DNA of 64,000 nucleotides from CAVQEK01 sp963711495 (lineage in GTDB: Bacteria > Bacteroidota > Bacteroidia > Cytophagales > Cyclobacteriaceae), in contig CAVQEK010000013.1 in the NCBI GenBank assembly GCA_963711495.1, forward strand, positions 992,001 through 1,056,000. The letters are read 5' to 3'. The position numbers and the translations under genes were made by a program. Below, piece after piece: positions 1 to 8,672 of this stretch. The notes beneath the pieces were generated by a model. It ran no database searches, had not been told where the DNA came from, and worked only from the letters and a program-made list of their open reading frames with translations. Within the stretch, counting starts at the first letter, position 1. Each line of letters starts with the position of its first letter.

Positions 1-3
1 GAT

Positions 4-327
4 ATGATACTGGGGAATGAAAATATTGTACCTGCCACCGGCTCCGTGAAATTTTGGTCGGTAGTACAATATTGGGTATTTTTCCTGGTAGTACATACCA
101 TGGTCTTATGGGCCGCTTTCAACAACAGCAAGGTATTGCGTATTCATTGGCTGACCTATTTTGCGCTGAGTGCTGTTAGTGTGTTTATCTTTGTACTTTA
201 CCAACAATTTCATGCGCTTTCGGGACTTTATATCTATGCCTCTTTCATAAAAAACTTTTTATTATCACCCCTTTATACCGCAGTGGCTTATATATTTGTG
301 AAATATTTTGCTAAGATTGTAACCTAA
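4..327 (+). CDS. small integral membrane protein (possibly 5'-partial)
   Basis: The 107-residue product is very hydrophobic, with about three predicted membrane segments (roughly residues 18-38, 48-66 and 80-103). I see no enzymatic motif. The reading frame is open to the window edge, so the ATG used may not be the true start. It ends 13 bases before the Wza-like lipoprotein gene and is probably co-transcribed with it. Small membrane proteins of this size accompany exosortase/polysaccharide systems in Bacteroidota, but that link is only a guess; no family is recognised with confidence. Confidence 0.5.
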   Translation: MILGNENIVPATGSVKFWSVVQYWVFFLVVHTMVLWAAFNNSKVLRIHWLTYFALSAVSVFIFVLYQQFHALSGLYIYASFIKNFLLSPLYTAVAYIFVKYFAKIVT

Positions 328-340
328 GGACTTTTATTTG

Positions 341-1137
341 ATGCATATCCGGTTTGTAGCTGTCATTTTTATAGGATTTTTGATGTATTCCTGCGTTTCC
401 AATAAAAAGATACTCTATCTGCAGGGTGATACTGATTTGAAAAAACTGGATTTACCCAAAGATACGGTGTTAAGAGATTACAACATCACGAATTACCATT
501 ACACCTTACAACATGAAGATGCCATCAGTATTAAGATCACCAGCCTCACCCCTAAGGAATACGATTTCTTTTCCCTGGGTCTGCCCGATGATAACATGTA
601 TTCCGGTGGAATCAATCAGGGGGCATTGCGGGGATACCTGATCGATGCTGAAGGGAACATCGAATTCCCGGTGGTGGGTAAGGTAAAACTGGCTGGATTA
701 ACCATTTATGAAGCCGAAAAAAAGATCCAAAAGATTGTGGCCGAATACCTGGATGAGCCGGTAGTGCGGGTGAGGTTGTTGAATTTCAGGTTTACGGTAT
801 TGGGAGAAGTAAAGAGGGGGGAGGGGGTGCTCAGTACTTATAACAACCGGGTATCCCTGATGGAGGCTATCGGTATGGCCGGTGGTTTGGATGAGTTGGC
901 CAACCGCTCCAAGAATAAAAATTGTACGGCAGCATGAAGATCAGGCGAAGGTGTACTATGTGGACCCACTCAAGGAAGATTTTATTTCTTCACCATTTTA
1001 TTACATCCAGCCCAATGATATCATTGTGGTGCCGCCATTAAAACAGCGTCCGTTCCGGAATTATTTCGGAGAAAACCTTGCCTTATTCGTATCATCACTG
1101 TCGCTCATATATACTGATCATTAACCTTACCAAATAA
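341..1137 (+). pseudogene. Wza/BexD-type polysaccharide export outer-membrane lipoprotein, frameshifted
   Basis: Wza-like proteins form the outer-membrane channel for capsule or exopolysaccharide export. The TTG at 338 is followed at once by ATG (341), which I take as the start. Residues 1-18 are a lipoprotein signal ending in a lipobox with Cys18. The poly_export domain follows (about residues 50-150), then a SLBB-like part (GYLIDAEGNIEFPVVGKVKL region onward). The frame breaks near 911-916, where an extra or missing A in an A-rich stretch moves the SLBB continuation one frame over. It breaks again near 1105-1112. With both corrected, the protein ends in a hydrophobic tail (LIINLTK) at 1137, as family members do. 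The Wzc-like gene follows after 19 bases. The indels may be sequencing errors or real decay. Confidence 0.75.
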
Positions 1138-1156
1138 ATATAATTGAAATAATTGA

Positions 1157-3597
1157 ATGCAGACTGAAAATAACTTTGAACAGAAAGAAACGACAGTGAA
1201 CTCGATGACTTTAAGAAGATTCTTTTTTAAGATCCTGAGAAGATGGCCCTGGATTGTTCTTTCCCTGCTCTTTGCCGTGTCCGTGGCTTATCTGTCAACC
1301 GGTATACAACGCCGGTATACAACATATCCTAGTACCATACTTAGCAAGAAATATGAAAGGCAAACTTCAAGGAATGCCCTGGACGTGATCCAGGGAGGGG
1401 AGTACTTTTCAACGGTCAAGGACATCAATCGGGAGATAACCGTATTACGATCCTATTCTATTGTATCCGAAGCCATCAGTCGATTGCGTTGGGAGATTTC
1501 CTATTATAAGGAAGGCAATATCAAGACCGCGGAGCTTTATAAATCAAGTCCAATCAAAGTAGCAATGGATACTTCAGCCGATCGTGATCATGTGCCCTAT
1601 GAGGTGATGTTCCGGTGTCATTTTATCAATCCGGGAAAATTCACCCTTTCATCAGATGATGAGGAATGGGACCAGAAAGTGTCCGGTAAACAATATACTT
1701 ACGGGACGAGCTTTAAGCCCATGGGGGAGCACGTATCAAAGTTATCCTGGAACAGACCGGTGCCTTGCGATCGGAAGACACGGAATCCTTTTTAAAATCA
1801 ATGATCTCAATAACCTGGTTAGTCAGTATCGTGCTGAGTTGAATGTTGGATGGGTGGCCAAAGGTTCAGCCGTATTAAGTTTATCGCTCACCAGTGAGCA
1901 ACCTGAAAAAGCACGGGATTTCCTGGATGAAATAGGGAAGGTTATCGTAGACAAATCCGTTGTGGATAAAAACGGCATGGCGGTAAAGACTATTGATTTT
2001 ATTGATGGCCAACTCACCAAGATATCTGACTCACTCAATGTGCTGGGCAACGCCATGCAGTCACTCAAGTTGTCCAATGTCGATCTGACCGGTGGATCAG
2101 GAGAACTATTCCAGAAGATCAATGATCTAGGAACAAAAAAAATATGAATACGTGCTCACCAATCAGTACCTCGACTACCTGGAGGGATACATCAAAAACA
2201 AAAGGACAATGAGATCATTGCTCCGAATACTGTTGGGGTTAACTCCCCTATTGCTGGACGATTGATCAGCAAATACGTCGAACCAGCAAATGGAGCAAAA
2301 AGCCAAACAAAAAGAGATCAACAATAACCCCATTTATTCAACGGGAAAAAAAGGAAACCACAGAGATGTTGTCGAATTGGAAAGAGGAATCGTCGAGAAC
2401 ATCAGAAACATCCAAATCCAAAAATAAATTTGACATCAAGGAAGATTAACAAGCAAATGACATATTATTTCGGACAGTTCAGGAACGGTGCTCGAAGATG
2501 AAAAGAAATATGCCCATTTTCAAAGGATATATGAGCTGATGGCCAATTTTATTCGCATGTTGCGACCAAAAAGCTCAACGCCAATATTGCCAAAGCTTCG
2601 CAGGAAGCGGACTATGAAGTACTGGACAGTCCCCGGTTATCCGGTGGCCCTATCGTACCAAAAACCCAGCGCAATTATACCTTGGCAGTGATCCTGGGTC
2701 TGGGCATGCCAGTTGGCATCATTTATCTGATTGGTTTTTCAATCCTTTTATAGTTTCTAGAGATGAATTGTGAAACATACCGAAATGCCACTATTGGGTA
2801 TGGTGGGGCATAGCAGCTAAAAAACTCCCTTGGTGGTGAAGAAACAGCCCAAAATCTTCCATTGCGGAATCATTCAGGAATTTCCGGGCAAATCTGCAAT
2901 ATTTTTTCAACGAATGGGGAGGCGTCCCGAATATTCCTGATCACATCTTCAGTCAGTAGAGAAGGGAAAACGTTTTGCTCCATCAACCTGGCTTATATTT
3001 TTGCCATTTCAGGAAAGAAAACTGTAGTTATTGGTGCGGATATAAGAAAACCAGCCTTATCTAAAATTTTCAAAAAGACAGGAAAGGAAGGATTAAGTAC
3101 CTACCTGGCCGGTATCACGCCATATGAGAAATTATCAAAGTCGTTTACATGAGAACTTATTTGTCATTCCCAGTGGTGAAGTGCCGCCCAATCCGTCAGA
3201 GCTGATCGTAAGTGAAAGAATGATGGAATTGGTTGAAACTAAAAAGTGATTATGACATCATGATTGTCGATTCCCCTCCCATCGGTATTGTTTCCGATGC
3301 CATGGAACTCAGCGAATTTGCCGATGTCAATCTGATGATTGTTCGCCAGGGGGGAACCCGAAAGGCAGCGCTGGATAATATAAACCAAATGTATCTCGAC
3401 AAAAAATTACCCAATCCTGCCATTATTTTCAATGACATTGATTTCTCAAAACTTAGCTACGGATACGGCTATGGCTATGGCTATGGATATGGTTATTATT
3501 ACGGTTATGTCAGGGATACGGCTATTACGAGGATGAACCGGAAAAACAACGGGGATGGAAAAAGATCTTCAGAAAATTTAAAAACAACAAGGGATAA
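1157..3597 (+). pseudogene. Wzc-like polysaccharide co-polymerase / BY-kinase, multiply frameshifted
   Basis: Wzc proteins control polymerisation and export of surface polysaccharide through an inner-membrane Wzz domain and a cytoplasmic tyrosine kinase. Pieces in all three + frames add up to a full-length family member. They are an N-terminal membrane segment (about residues 25-45), a Wzz domain with long periplasmic coiled coil, a second membrane segment near 2690-2750, and the kinase. The kinase has Walker A (SREGKT, near 2955), Walker A' (VVIGADIRKP, near 3028) and Walker B (DIMIVDSPP, near 3255). The tail is YG-repeat rich (near 3458-3500), the usual autophosphorylation cluster. Correcting a shift near 3505 gives an end at 3597. 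I count at least eight single-base shifts, for example near 1745, 1790, 2141 (A8 run), 2560, 3150 and 3232. Codons between shifts are well preserved, which favours base-calling error over ancient decay. Confidence 0.8.
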
Positions 3598-3895
3598 TTT
3601 TTTCGTTCTAATCCCTGCTGGCGAATGCCTTTTAGAAAAATTGTGTCCCGATGAATAGTGATGGTAAGAGGGACATCGACCCATCCACTTTTCATCACCC
3701 TGTCACTTCACTTCAGTACATCTACATATCCATAATTCTACGCATCCCTCATCCACACTTCCACCCATCCACGCATCAACACGTCACCACATCACCTATC
3801 TCCCCATCTCCCATCTCCTCATCCACACATCATTGCACCATCAAACCATCGCATCATCAACCCATTTGCACCATTCAAACCACCGACGTAAATTG
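3598..3895 (+). repeat. C-rich octamer leader array before the SDR gene
   Basis: This 300-base spacer holds no credible gene. From about 3679 it is almost free of G and shows a degenerate 8-bp period (units such as atccacac, atccacgc, atcaacac), about 25 units running nearly to the SDR start. An ORF over it (3651-3896) encodes only His/Pro/Ser/Thr-rich low-complexity sequence and is not real. Confidence 0.7.
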
Positions 3896-3923
3896 ATCAC
3901 CAAAACAACATAAATTACGATTG

Positions 3924-4667
3924 ATGACAACGATAAAGGAACATGTACTTCTTTTAGGGGCAACTTCTGATGTGGCCAGGGCATTGGCTAATCAATTTGG
4001 CGCCCGGCACTATGGACTGATGCTGGCCGGGCGTAATGCCACCGAATTGGAAAAGTTAAAGCAAGACCTCGAAATCCGGTATCAGGTACCGGTGCAGGCT
4101 TTTGAATTTGACGCATTGGATTTTAAGTCTCACCAGAAATTCGCAGAGGCGCTGGATCCTTTTCCATCAACCACCATACTGGTATTCGGACTGCTGGGAG
4201 AACATGAAAAAGCGATTCATCGACATGATGAGGCCCTCAACATCCTGCACAGCAACTATACCGGTGCTGTTTCTGTTTTAAACCTCCTGGCAGATCGCTA
4301 CGAAACCATGGGAAAAGGGACCCTGGTTGGGATCAGTTCGGTGGCGGGCGAACGAGGACGCCAAAGCAATTATCTCTACGGCAGTGCCAAAGCCGGTCTA
4401 ACCACCTATCTTTCGGGATTAAGGAACCGGCTTAGTCATGCCGGTGTCCATGTCCTTACCGTAAAGCCGGGTTTTATCGCCACCAGAATGACGGAAGGGC
4501 TCAAACTACCCGGACCACTTACCGCCAAACCGGAACAGGTAGCCAGGGATATCATCAAAGCCATCAACAAGAAAAAAAATGTGATCTACACGCTCTGGAT
4601 GTGGCGCTACATCATGATGATCATCAAAATGATCCCGGAATCACTTTTTAAAAAAATGAAGTTGTAA
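3924..4667 (+). CDS. short-chain dehydrogenase/reductase (SDR)
   Basis: This is a classical SDR of 247 residues, a cytoplasmic NAD(P)-dependent oxidoreductase. The cofactor-binding motif is the variant LLLGATSDVA (residues 9-18). The catalytic residues are Asn111 (SNYTG), Ser138/139 (GISSVAG), Tyr152 and Lys156 (YGSAK). The variant glycine motif and the C-terminal hydrophobic stretch recall the DprE2-like keto-sugar reductases, but the substrate cannot be read from sequence. I prefer ATG 3924 over the TTG at 3921. It sits behind the wzc-like gene, separated by a C-rich octamer array, and is followed by a G-rich octamer array. Given the neighbourhood, a role in sugar or lipid-sugar modification is likely but inferred. 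Confidence 0.85.
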   Translation: MTTIKEHVLLLGATSDVARALANQFGARHYGLMLAGRNATELEKLKQDLEIRYQVPVQAFEFDALDFKSHQKFAEALDPFPSTTILVFGLLGEHEKAIHRHDEALNILHSNYTGAVSVLNLLADRYETMGKGTLVGISSVAGERGRQSNYLYGSAKAGLTTYLSGLRNRLSHAGVHVLTVKPGFIATRMTEGLKLPGPLTAKPEQVARDIIKAINKKKNVIYTLWMWRYIMMIIKMIPESLFKKMKL

Positions 4668-4689
4668 ATCGATGAAAAAACAATGTCGG

Positions 4690-4790
4690 AAGTGGGTGGA
4701 GATGTGGAAGCGTGAAAGTGTGGAAGCTTAGATGGGTGGAATTGGAAGATGAGGTGGGGTATAAGGAAATGGGGAAATGAGGGACAAAAA
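4690..4790 (+). repeat. G-rich octamer trailer array after the SDR gene
   Basis: The + strand here is almost free of C and shows an 8-bp period (gtggagat, gtggaagc, gtgaaagt, gtggaagc and so on). It is the reverse-complement type of the array before the same gene, so the SDR gene is flanked by imperfect inverted octamer repeats. Confidence 0.6.
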
Positions 4791-5039
4791 AGACGTCTGG
4801 TCAGGCCAACACCAAACAAAGATGTGATGAAACATTCCGTTCATTTTTAACAGATTCCTTAGCGCTTGCACTCTGGCCTTTCACACCCTGCTTCAGAATG
4901 ACGATACAAAATGGAGATTGAAAATATCGAACACTGTACATCCAATACTAGGTATGAAACAAAAAAAGCGTTGGTGGGGCAAAATAGCGGGCCTGCGTAA
5001 GCCCTGAGGGTTGAAGCATTATTTTGCCTAGACCTTTTG

Positions 5040-5068
5040 CATACTTTTGGGGCAATGCCAAAAGTATG
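5040..5068 (+). other. variant hairpin inside repeat A
   Basis: A perfect 11-bp stem (CATACTTTTGG / CCAAAAGTATG) closes a 7-base loop. It lies where other A copies carry a different 9-bp stem, also with a 7-base loop. The flanking A sequence (gcattattttgcct) is conserved. Confidence 0.8.
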
Positions 5069-5294
5069 GAGCATACCAAGCCAGAACTGCTGGCGACAGC
5101 TTAAAAAAATTGGAACCAACTATCAAGTGCTAAAAACCGGTTTCTATAAAATTGAAAACATTCATAATATGTGATGAAACGAGAGAGGAATCTAAATTAC
5201 AATTCGTAAATATGCGCTGGCCGGGTAAAATAGCGGGGGTGCGCAAGCCCTGAGGGCTGAAGCATTATTTTACCTTGATTTTTCTTTGGCTCCG

Positions 5295-5319
5295 TTTCTT
5301 TTCATCTAAGGAAAAGAAA
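5295..5319 (+). other. standard hairpin of repeat A (representative copy)
   Basis: TTTCTTTTC (5295-5303) pairs perfectly with GAAAAGAAA (5311-5319) around a 7-base loop. The stem is kept in the other standard copies, while the loop varies (ATCTAAG, ATCCAAG, ATTGAAG, ATCTGAG). That is what one expects if the structure matters. Confidence 0.8.
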
Positions 5320-6390
5320 TGAACATCCAGGCACAACGGCGATATGAAAAATCTGGCTTGAAGCCAAGTCCATAACAAAGGAAGCTATGACCAGTGTCGA
5401 GTTGCATTCAAAAAGATTCTTCACTGCGCTGCGCTTCGTTCTGAATGACGTTTCAAAATGGGCATGTTCTTTGGAAAGATCTTCAGAAAGAACCCCACAG
5501 CCAACCTTTACCGTCATCCTCGAGCATCCTTGCGTCGGCTTGGGCATTGGAATGCGAAGGATCTGGTCGAAAGAACCACATAGACAAAAATAACTTGAAC
5601 CTGGAAGAACTAAACAAGTATTCAACAAACAACCTGTTGCACTCAAAAGATTCTTCACTGCGCTGCGCTTCGTTCTGAATGACGTTTCAAAATGTCAAAT
5701 GTCAGAAAGGCGGGCAGGCTTGGTAAAATAGCGGGGGTGCGCAAGCCCGGCGGGCTGAAGCATTATTTTGCCTTGATTTTTCTTTGGTTCTGTTTCTTTT
5801 CATCTAAGGAAAAGAAATGAACATGCAGGTACAACGGCGATATGAAAAATCTGGCTTGAGGCCAAGTCCATAACAAAGGAAGCTATGACCAGTATCGAGT
5901 TGCATTCAAAAAGATTCTTCACTGCGCTGCGCTCCGTTCTGAATGACGTTTCAAAATGTCAAATGTCAGAAAGGCGGGCTGGCCGGGTAAAATAGCGGGC
6001 CAGCGCAAGCCATGTGGGCAGAAGCATTATTTTACCTTGATTTTTCTTTGGTTCGTTTCTTTTCATCTAAGGAAAAGAAATGAACATCCAAGAGCATCGG
6101 CAATTCCCAAAAGCATTCTTTCGGCCTGGTCAGGCCAACACCAAACAAAGATGTGATCAACATCCCGTTCATTTTTAACAGATTCTTCAGCGCTTGGGCT
6201 CTGGCCTTTCACACCGTGCTTCAGAATGACGCTTCAATACGGATAGGCAGGTATGAAAAAAACACAGAAAGGACCACAGCGCCAAACCAACCGTCATCCT
6301 CGAGCATCCCACCTGGGCTATGTGAATTGGAATGCGAAGAATCTGTAAGCCCGGAAAGAAAAGATGACCGGTTATAACAATTTAAACTAC

Positions 6391-6462
6391 CCAACAACTC
6401 AACAACTCATCAAATCAACAATTCAACAATTCAACATATCCATGCATCTGCACATCAAATAA
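6391..6462 (+). repeat. C-rich octamer array without an intact gene
   Basis: Nine consecutive 8-bp units (ccaacaac, tcaacaac, tcatcaaa, tcaacaat and so on) follow the repeat mosaic. No intact gene starts behind it. The 260 bases that follow hold nothing recognisable until the S23 fragment at 6723. Confidence 0.65.
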
Positions 6463-6722
6463 ACTCTACCAGCCATACCCATTAACATTTTTCTCACAAC
6501 CATGTAAGAAAACTGCAAAAATTAACATGTCCGATACTTGCAAGTGTGCCTGACATTTTATTTACTTTGAGTAATTTTTTTGCTCAATCTTCCATTTCAG
6601 CCATTACAAAAATGGGACTGACGTGGCGAAGCTGTGCGAAGGGTTGTAGGTTATGACTAGAAGAGCGAAAGCGTGAATGGGTCAAAACCAATGTGTTAAG
6701 GTGAACAGAAATTATTTTTGAA

Positions 6723-6818
6723 ATGAATAAACCTAAGAGTACCCACAAGGACCTTGAAGTATGGAAATTATTCATTGATCGGGTGGAAGAAATCTATGCT
6801 CAAAAAAGCAAAATTTGA
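6723..6818 (+). pseudogene. N-terminal fragment of an S23/IVP four-helix-bundle protein
   Basis: The 31-codon ORF reads MNKPKSTHKDLEVWK and continues FIDRVEEIYA before a stop. This matches the start of four-helix-bundle (23S rRNA intervening sequence protein) family members, whose N-terminus has the form KDLxVWxxAxxLVxxIY. Complete members are about 115-125 residues, and one lies in this window at 17615. The rest of the protein is absent downstream, so I call it a remnant. It is too short for a firm assignment. Confidence 0.5.
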
Positions 6819-6850
6819 AATAACCTATCAGTACAAACACGAATCTACCC

Positions 6851-6906
6851 ATTCTCACATTCACGCATCCACGCATTAACACATCCACGCATTCACTCAT
6901 TGACGC
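6851..6906 (+). repeat. octamer leader array in phase with the start codon
   Basis: Seven exact 8-bp units of the form ATYNACNC (attctcac, attcacgc, atccacgc, attaacac, atccacgc, attcactc, attgacgc) run into the gene. The start ATG at 6907 occupies the position of the ATY that opens every unit. Confidence 0.8.
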
Positions 6907-7449
6907 ATGCACCCCAACATGATTGACGCCCTCATCACATCGAAAACACGGGTAAAACTGCTGCTGAAATTCTTCCTGAATCCGGATAATTCCGCTTATC
7001 TGCGCGGTTTGGAAACGGAATTCGGAGAGTCAAGCAATGCCATCCGGCTGGAACTCAACCGGCTCCAGGAGGCCAACATGCTCAATACGGAATTGCAGGG
7101 CAATCGCAAGCTGTTCAAAGTCAACCGCAATCATCCGTTGTATGGAGAGATCAACAGCATTGTGCGCAAGTATTTCGGTCTCGATGTGATCGTGGATAAT
7201 ATTGCCAAACGCATGGGCAACCTCAAGGCGGTGTACCTCACCGGGGATATTGCCCGGGGTAAAGATAGTGGTATTATCGATATGGTGTTGGTAGGAGACA
7301 TCGATAAAAAGTATTTACTGAACCTGATCGGCAAAGCCGAAGCCATCATCAAAAGGAAGATCCGCTATTTGTTGTATTCCACCAAAGAGTTTAAAAACGG
7401 GGAAGCGCCACAGGACCTGCTGCTGATCTGGAATAACGGCGGCATATAG
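6907..7449 (+). CDS. winged-helix domain / nucleotidyltransferase-fold protein
   Basis: The 180-residue protein has an ArsR-like winged helix (about residues 8-72, with an LETEFGESSNAIRLELNRL recognition region). It is followed by a degenerate nucleotidyltransferase-fold domain (about 95-175) with the motif TGDIARGKDSG and acidic residues Asp125, Asp131 and Asp133. Genes with this architecture commonly precede UpxY/NusG-like regulators in Bacteroidota capsule loci, and one does so here, so a role in controlling the locus is likely though unproven. It is not clear that the nucleotidyltransferase part is active. The gene is bracketed by a C-rich octamer array before the start and a G-rich one after the stop. 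Confidence 0.8.
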   Translation: MHPNMIDALITSKTRVKLLLKFFLNPDNSAYLRGLETEFGESSNAIRLELNRLQEANMLNTELQGNRKLFKVNRNHPLYGEINSIVRKYFGLDVIVDNIAKRMGNLKAVYLTGDIARGKDSGIIDMVLVGDIDKKYLLNLIGKAEAIIKRKIRYLLYSTKEFKNGEAPQDLLLIWNNGGI

Positions 7450-7455
7450 GTATGG

Positions 7456-7605
7456 GTTGATGCGATGATATGATGATGTGATGGTATGATGGTATGATGA
7501 TGTGATGGTATGATGAGTATGATGATGTGATGGTAGTGATAGATGATGGATGGAATGATGATGGTAGATGATGTGATGGATATGATGTGATGATATGATG
7601 CTGGG
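7456..7605 (+). repeat. G-rich octamer trailer array
   Basis: Units such as gatgatat, gatgatgt and gatggtat repeat with an 8-bp period directly behind the stop codon at 7449. They are the reverse-complement type of the array before the same gene (gatgcg here, cgcatc there). His-rich minus-strand ORFs over it are artefacts of the repeat. Confidence 0.75.
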
Positions 7606-7905
7606 GATATAGGGAAGCGTTGTGGTAAGTGATCACAATGAACCATCATCCAGAGCATCCAAACCTATCCAGGTAATCCGGCATGCGGAGGATTTGGCAA
7701 AGCGAAACGGAAAGCCAAAATTCTTGCGCTGGCTGGTGCATCAGAGTTTCCTAAAGAAGATTTTGATGAAGAAAATCCAACAATCCCCTAATCCAACAAA
7801 TCCAAATTCTGACAATTGCCGATTCCCCTCAAAATTACTGGTTAAAAGAAGCTGAGGTGATGATAATTCCAAAATATCATCATAATAATATTAAAAGGGA
7901 AATAT
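7606..7905. other. intergenic spacer before upxY
   Basis: A diverged copy of repeat C (about 7640-7700, ending gcatgcggaggatttgg) is the only recognisable element. The rest is A/C-rich with no gene. The last 40 bases are AT-rich and contain aaaaggga just before the upxY start. I see no clear Bacteroidota promoter (TAnnTTTG). Confidence 0.5.
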
Positions 7906-8466
7906 ATGGCAGTTCAACATGTTGGACAAAGTGAAGAAAACAAAATTGTAAAATCCGAGACCATCAACAACACAAGCTATAAAAACTGGCACGTGCTGTA
8001 CACCAAGCCGCGCAATGAGAAAAAAGTAGCGGAGCGGCTGGAAAAGGATGGATACGAGATCTTCTGCCCATTGGTCAGGACCTTGCGACAGTGGAGTGAC
8101 AGGAAGAAAAAAGTATCGGTGCCCATGTTCCCTTCTTATGTGTTTGCCAGGGTCGATGAAAAGGAAAGATTGGAAATCGTCAAGGACCCGGGTGTATCGC
8201 ATTTCATATTTTGGCTGGGAAAACCGGCCATCGTGCGGGAGTATGAGATCCAGGCCATCAAAAAAATTGAGGAACATGGGGAGGAGATTACAGTAGAGCA
8301 CAACGGTTTGGAAAAAGGTCAGCGCATGGAGATCACCGAAGGGCCCTTTAAAGGATTGGTGGGCATGGTAGATAAAGTGGACAAGCGCAAGGTGTTCGTG
8401 TACATCGAGCAACTCGACAGTAAAGTAAGTTTTAAATACAATACGAACAGGTCGTCGGGATCATGA
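7906..8466 (+). CDS. UpxY-type NusG-like transcription antiterminator
   Basis: The 186-residue protein has an NGN domain (about residues 26-125, with WHVLYTKPRNEKKVAERL and the FPSYVFAR strand) and a C-terminal KOW domain (about 142-170, EGPFKGLVGMVDKV). This is the layout of UpxY/LoaP-type NusG paralogues, which bind RNA polymerase and promote elongation through long polysaccharide operons. Its place among the first genes of the locus fits. No UpxZ-like anti-antiterminator is visible beside it. The first 25 residues are a poorly conserved polar extension. ATG 7906 is the only reasonable start. Confidence 0.9.
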   Translation: MAVQHVGQSEENKIVKSETINNTSYKNWHVLYTKPRNEKKVAERLEKDGYEIFCPLVRTLRQWSDRKKKVSVPMFPSYVFARVDEKERLEIVKDPGVSHFIFWLGKPAIVREYEIQAIKKIEEHGEEITVEHNGLEKGQRMEITEGPFKGLVGMVDKVDKRKVFVYIEQLDSKVSFKYNTNRSSGS

Positions 8467-8556
8467 GTACGAAGGCTTAATTACAATGAAGAAGTTGAAG
8501 CAAACAGATCCTTTACGGATTCCGGACAACACATTATGTTAATCAGTATATGTCGC

Positions 8557-8630
8557 AACACAAAATCAGCCAAACAACGAAACAACAGATCAACCCATAA
8601 ACGATTCAACACATAAACAAATCAACCCCC
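8557..8630 (+). repeat. C-rich octamer array before the aminotransferase
   Basis: Nine G-poor 8-bp units (aacacaaa, atcagcca, aacaacga, aacaacag, atcaaccc and so on) end 43 bases before the ATG. The gap to the start is the longest of this group. Confidence 0.65.
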
Positions 8631-8672
8631 GTTCCTTCCAGGGCAAACCCCGGATATCACGTAAATTAACAC

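Larger units (their letters stand above)
4838..6380 (+). repeat. mosaic of intergenic repeat families A, B and C
   Basis: No gene is supported here. There are four copies of the roughly 115-bp repeat A (cores near 5015, 5261, 5759 and 6023), each with a conserved hairpin, interleaved with repeat B (ending in the agaatgacg-type motif, near 4850, 5410, 5650, 5910 and 6180) and repeat C (near 5511 and 6290). ORFs in this stretch recur wherever the same repeats recur and show no protein-like features, so I leave them out. Confidence 0.85.

Noticed and set aside
3651..3896. 81-codon + strand ORF before the SDR gene
   Set aside because: Low-complexity His/Pro/Ser/Thr sequence from the C-rich octamer array.
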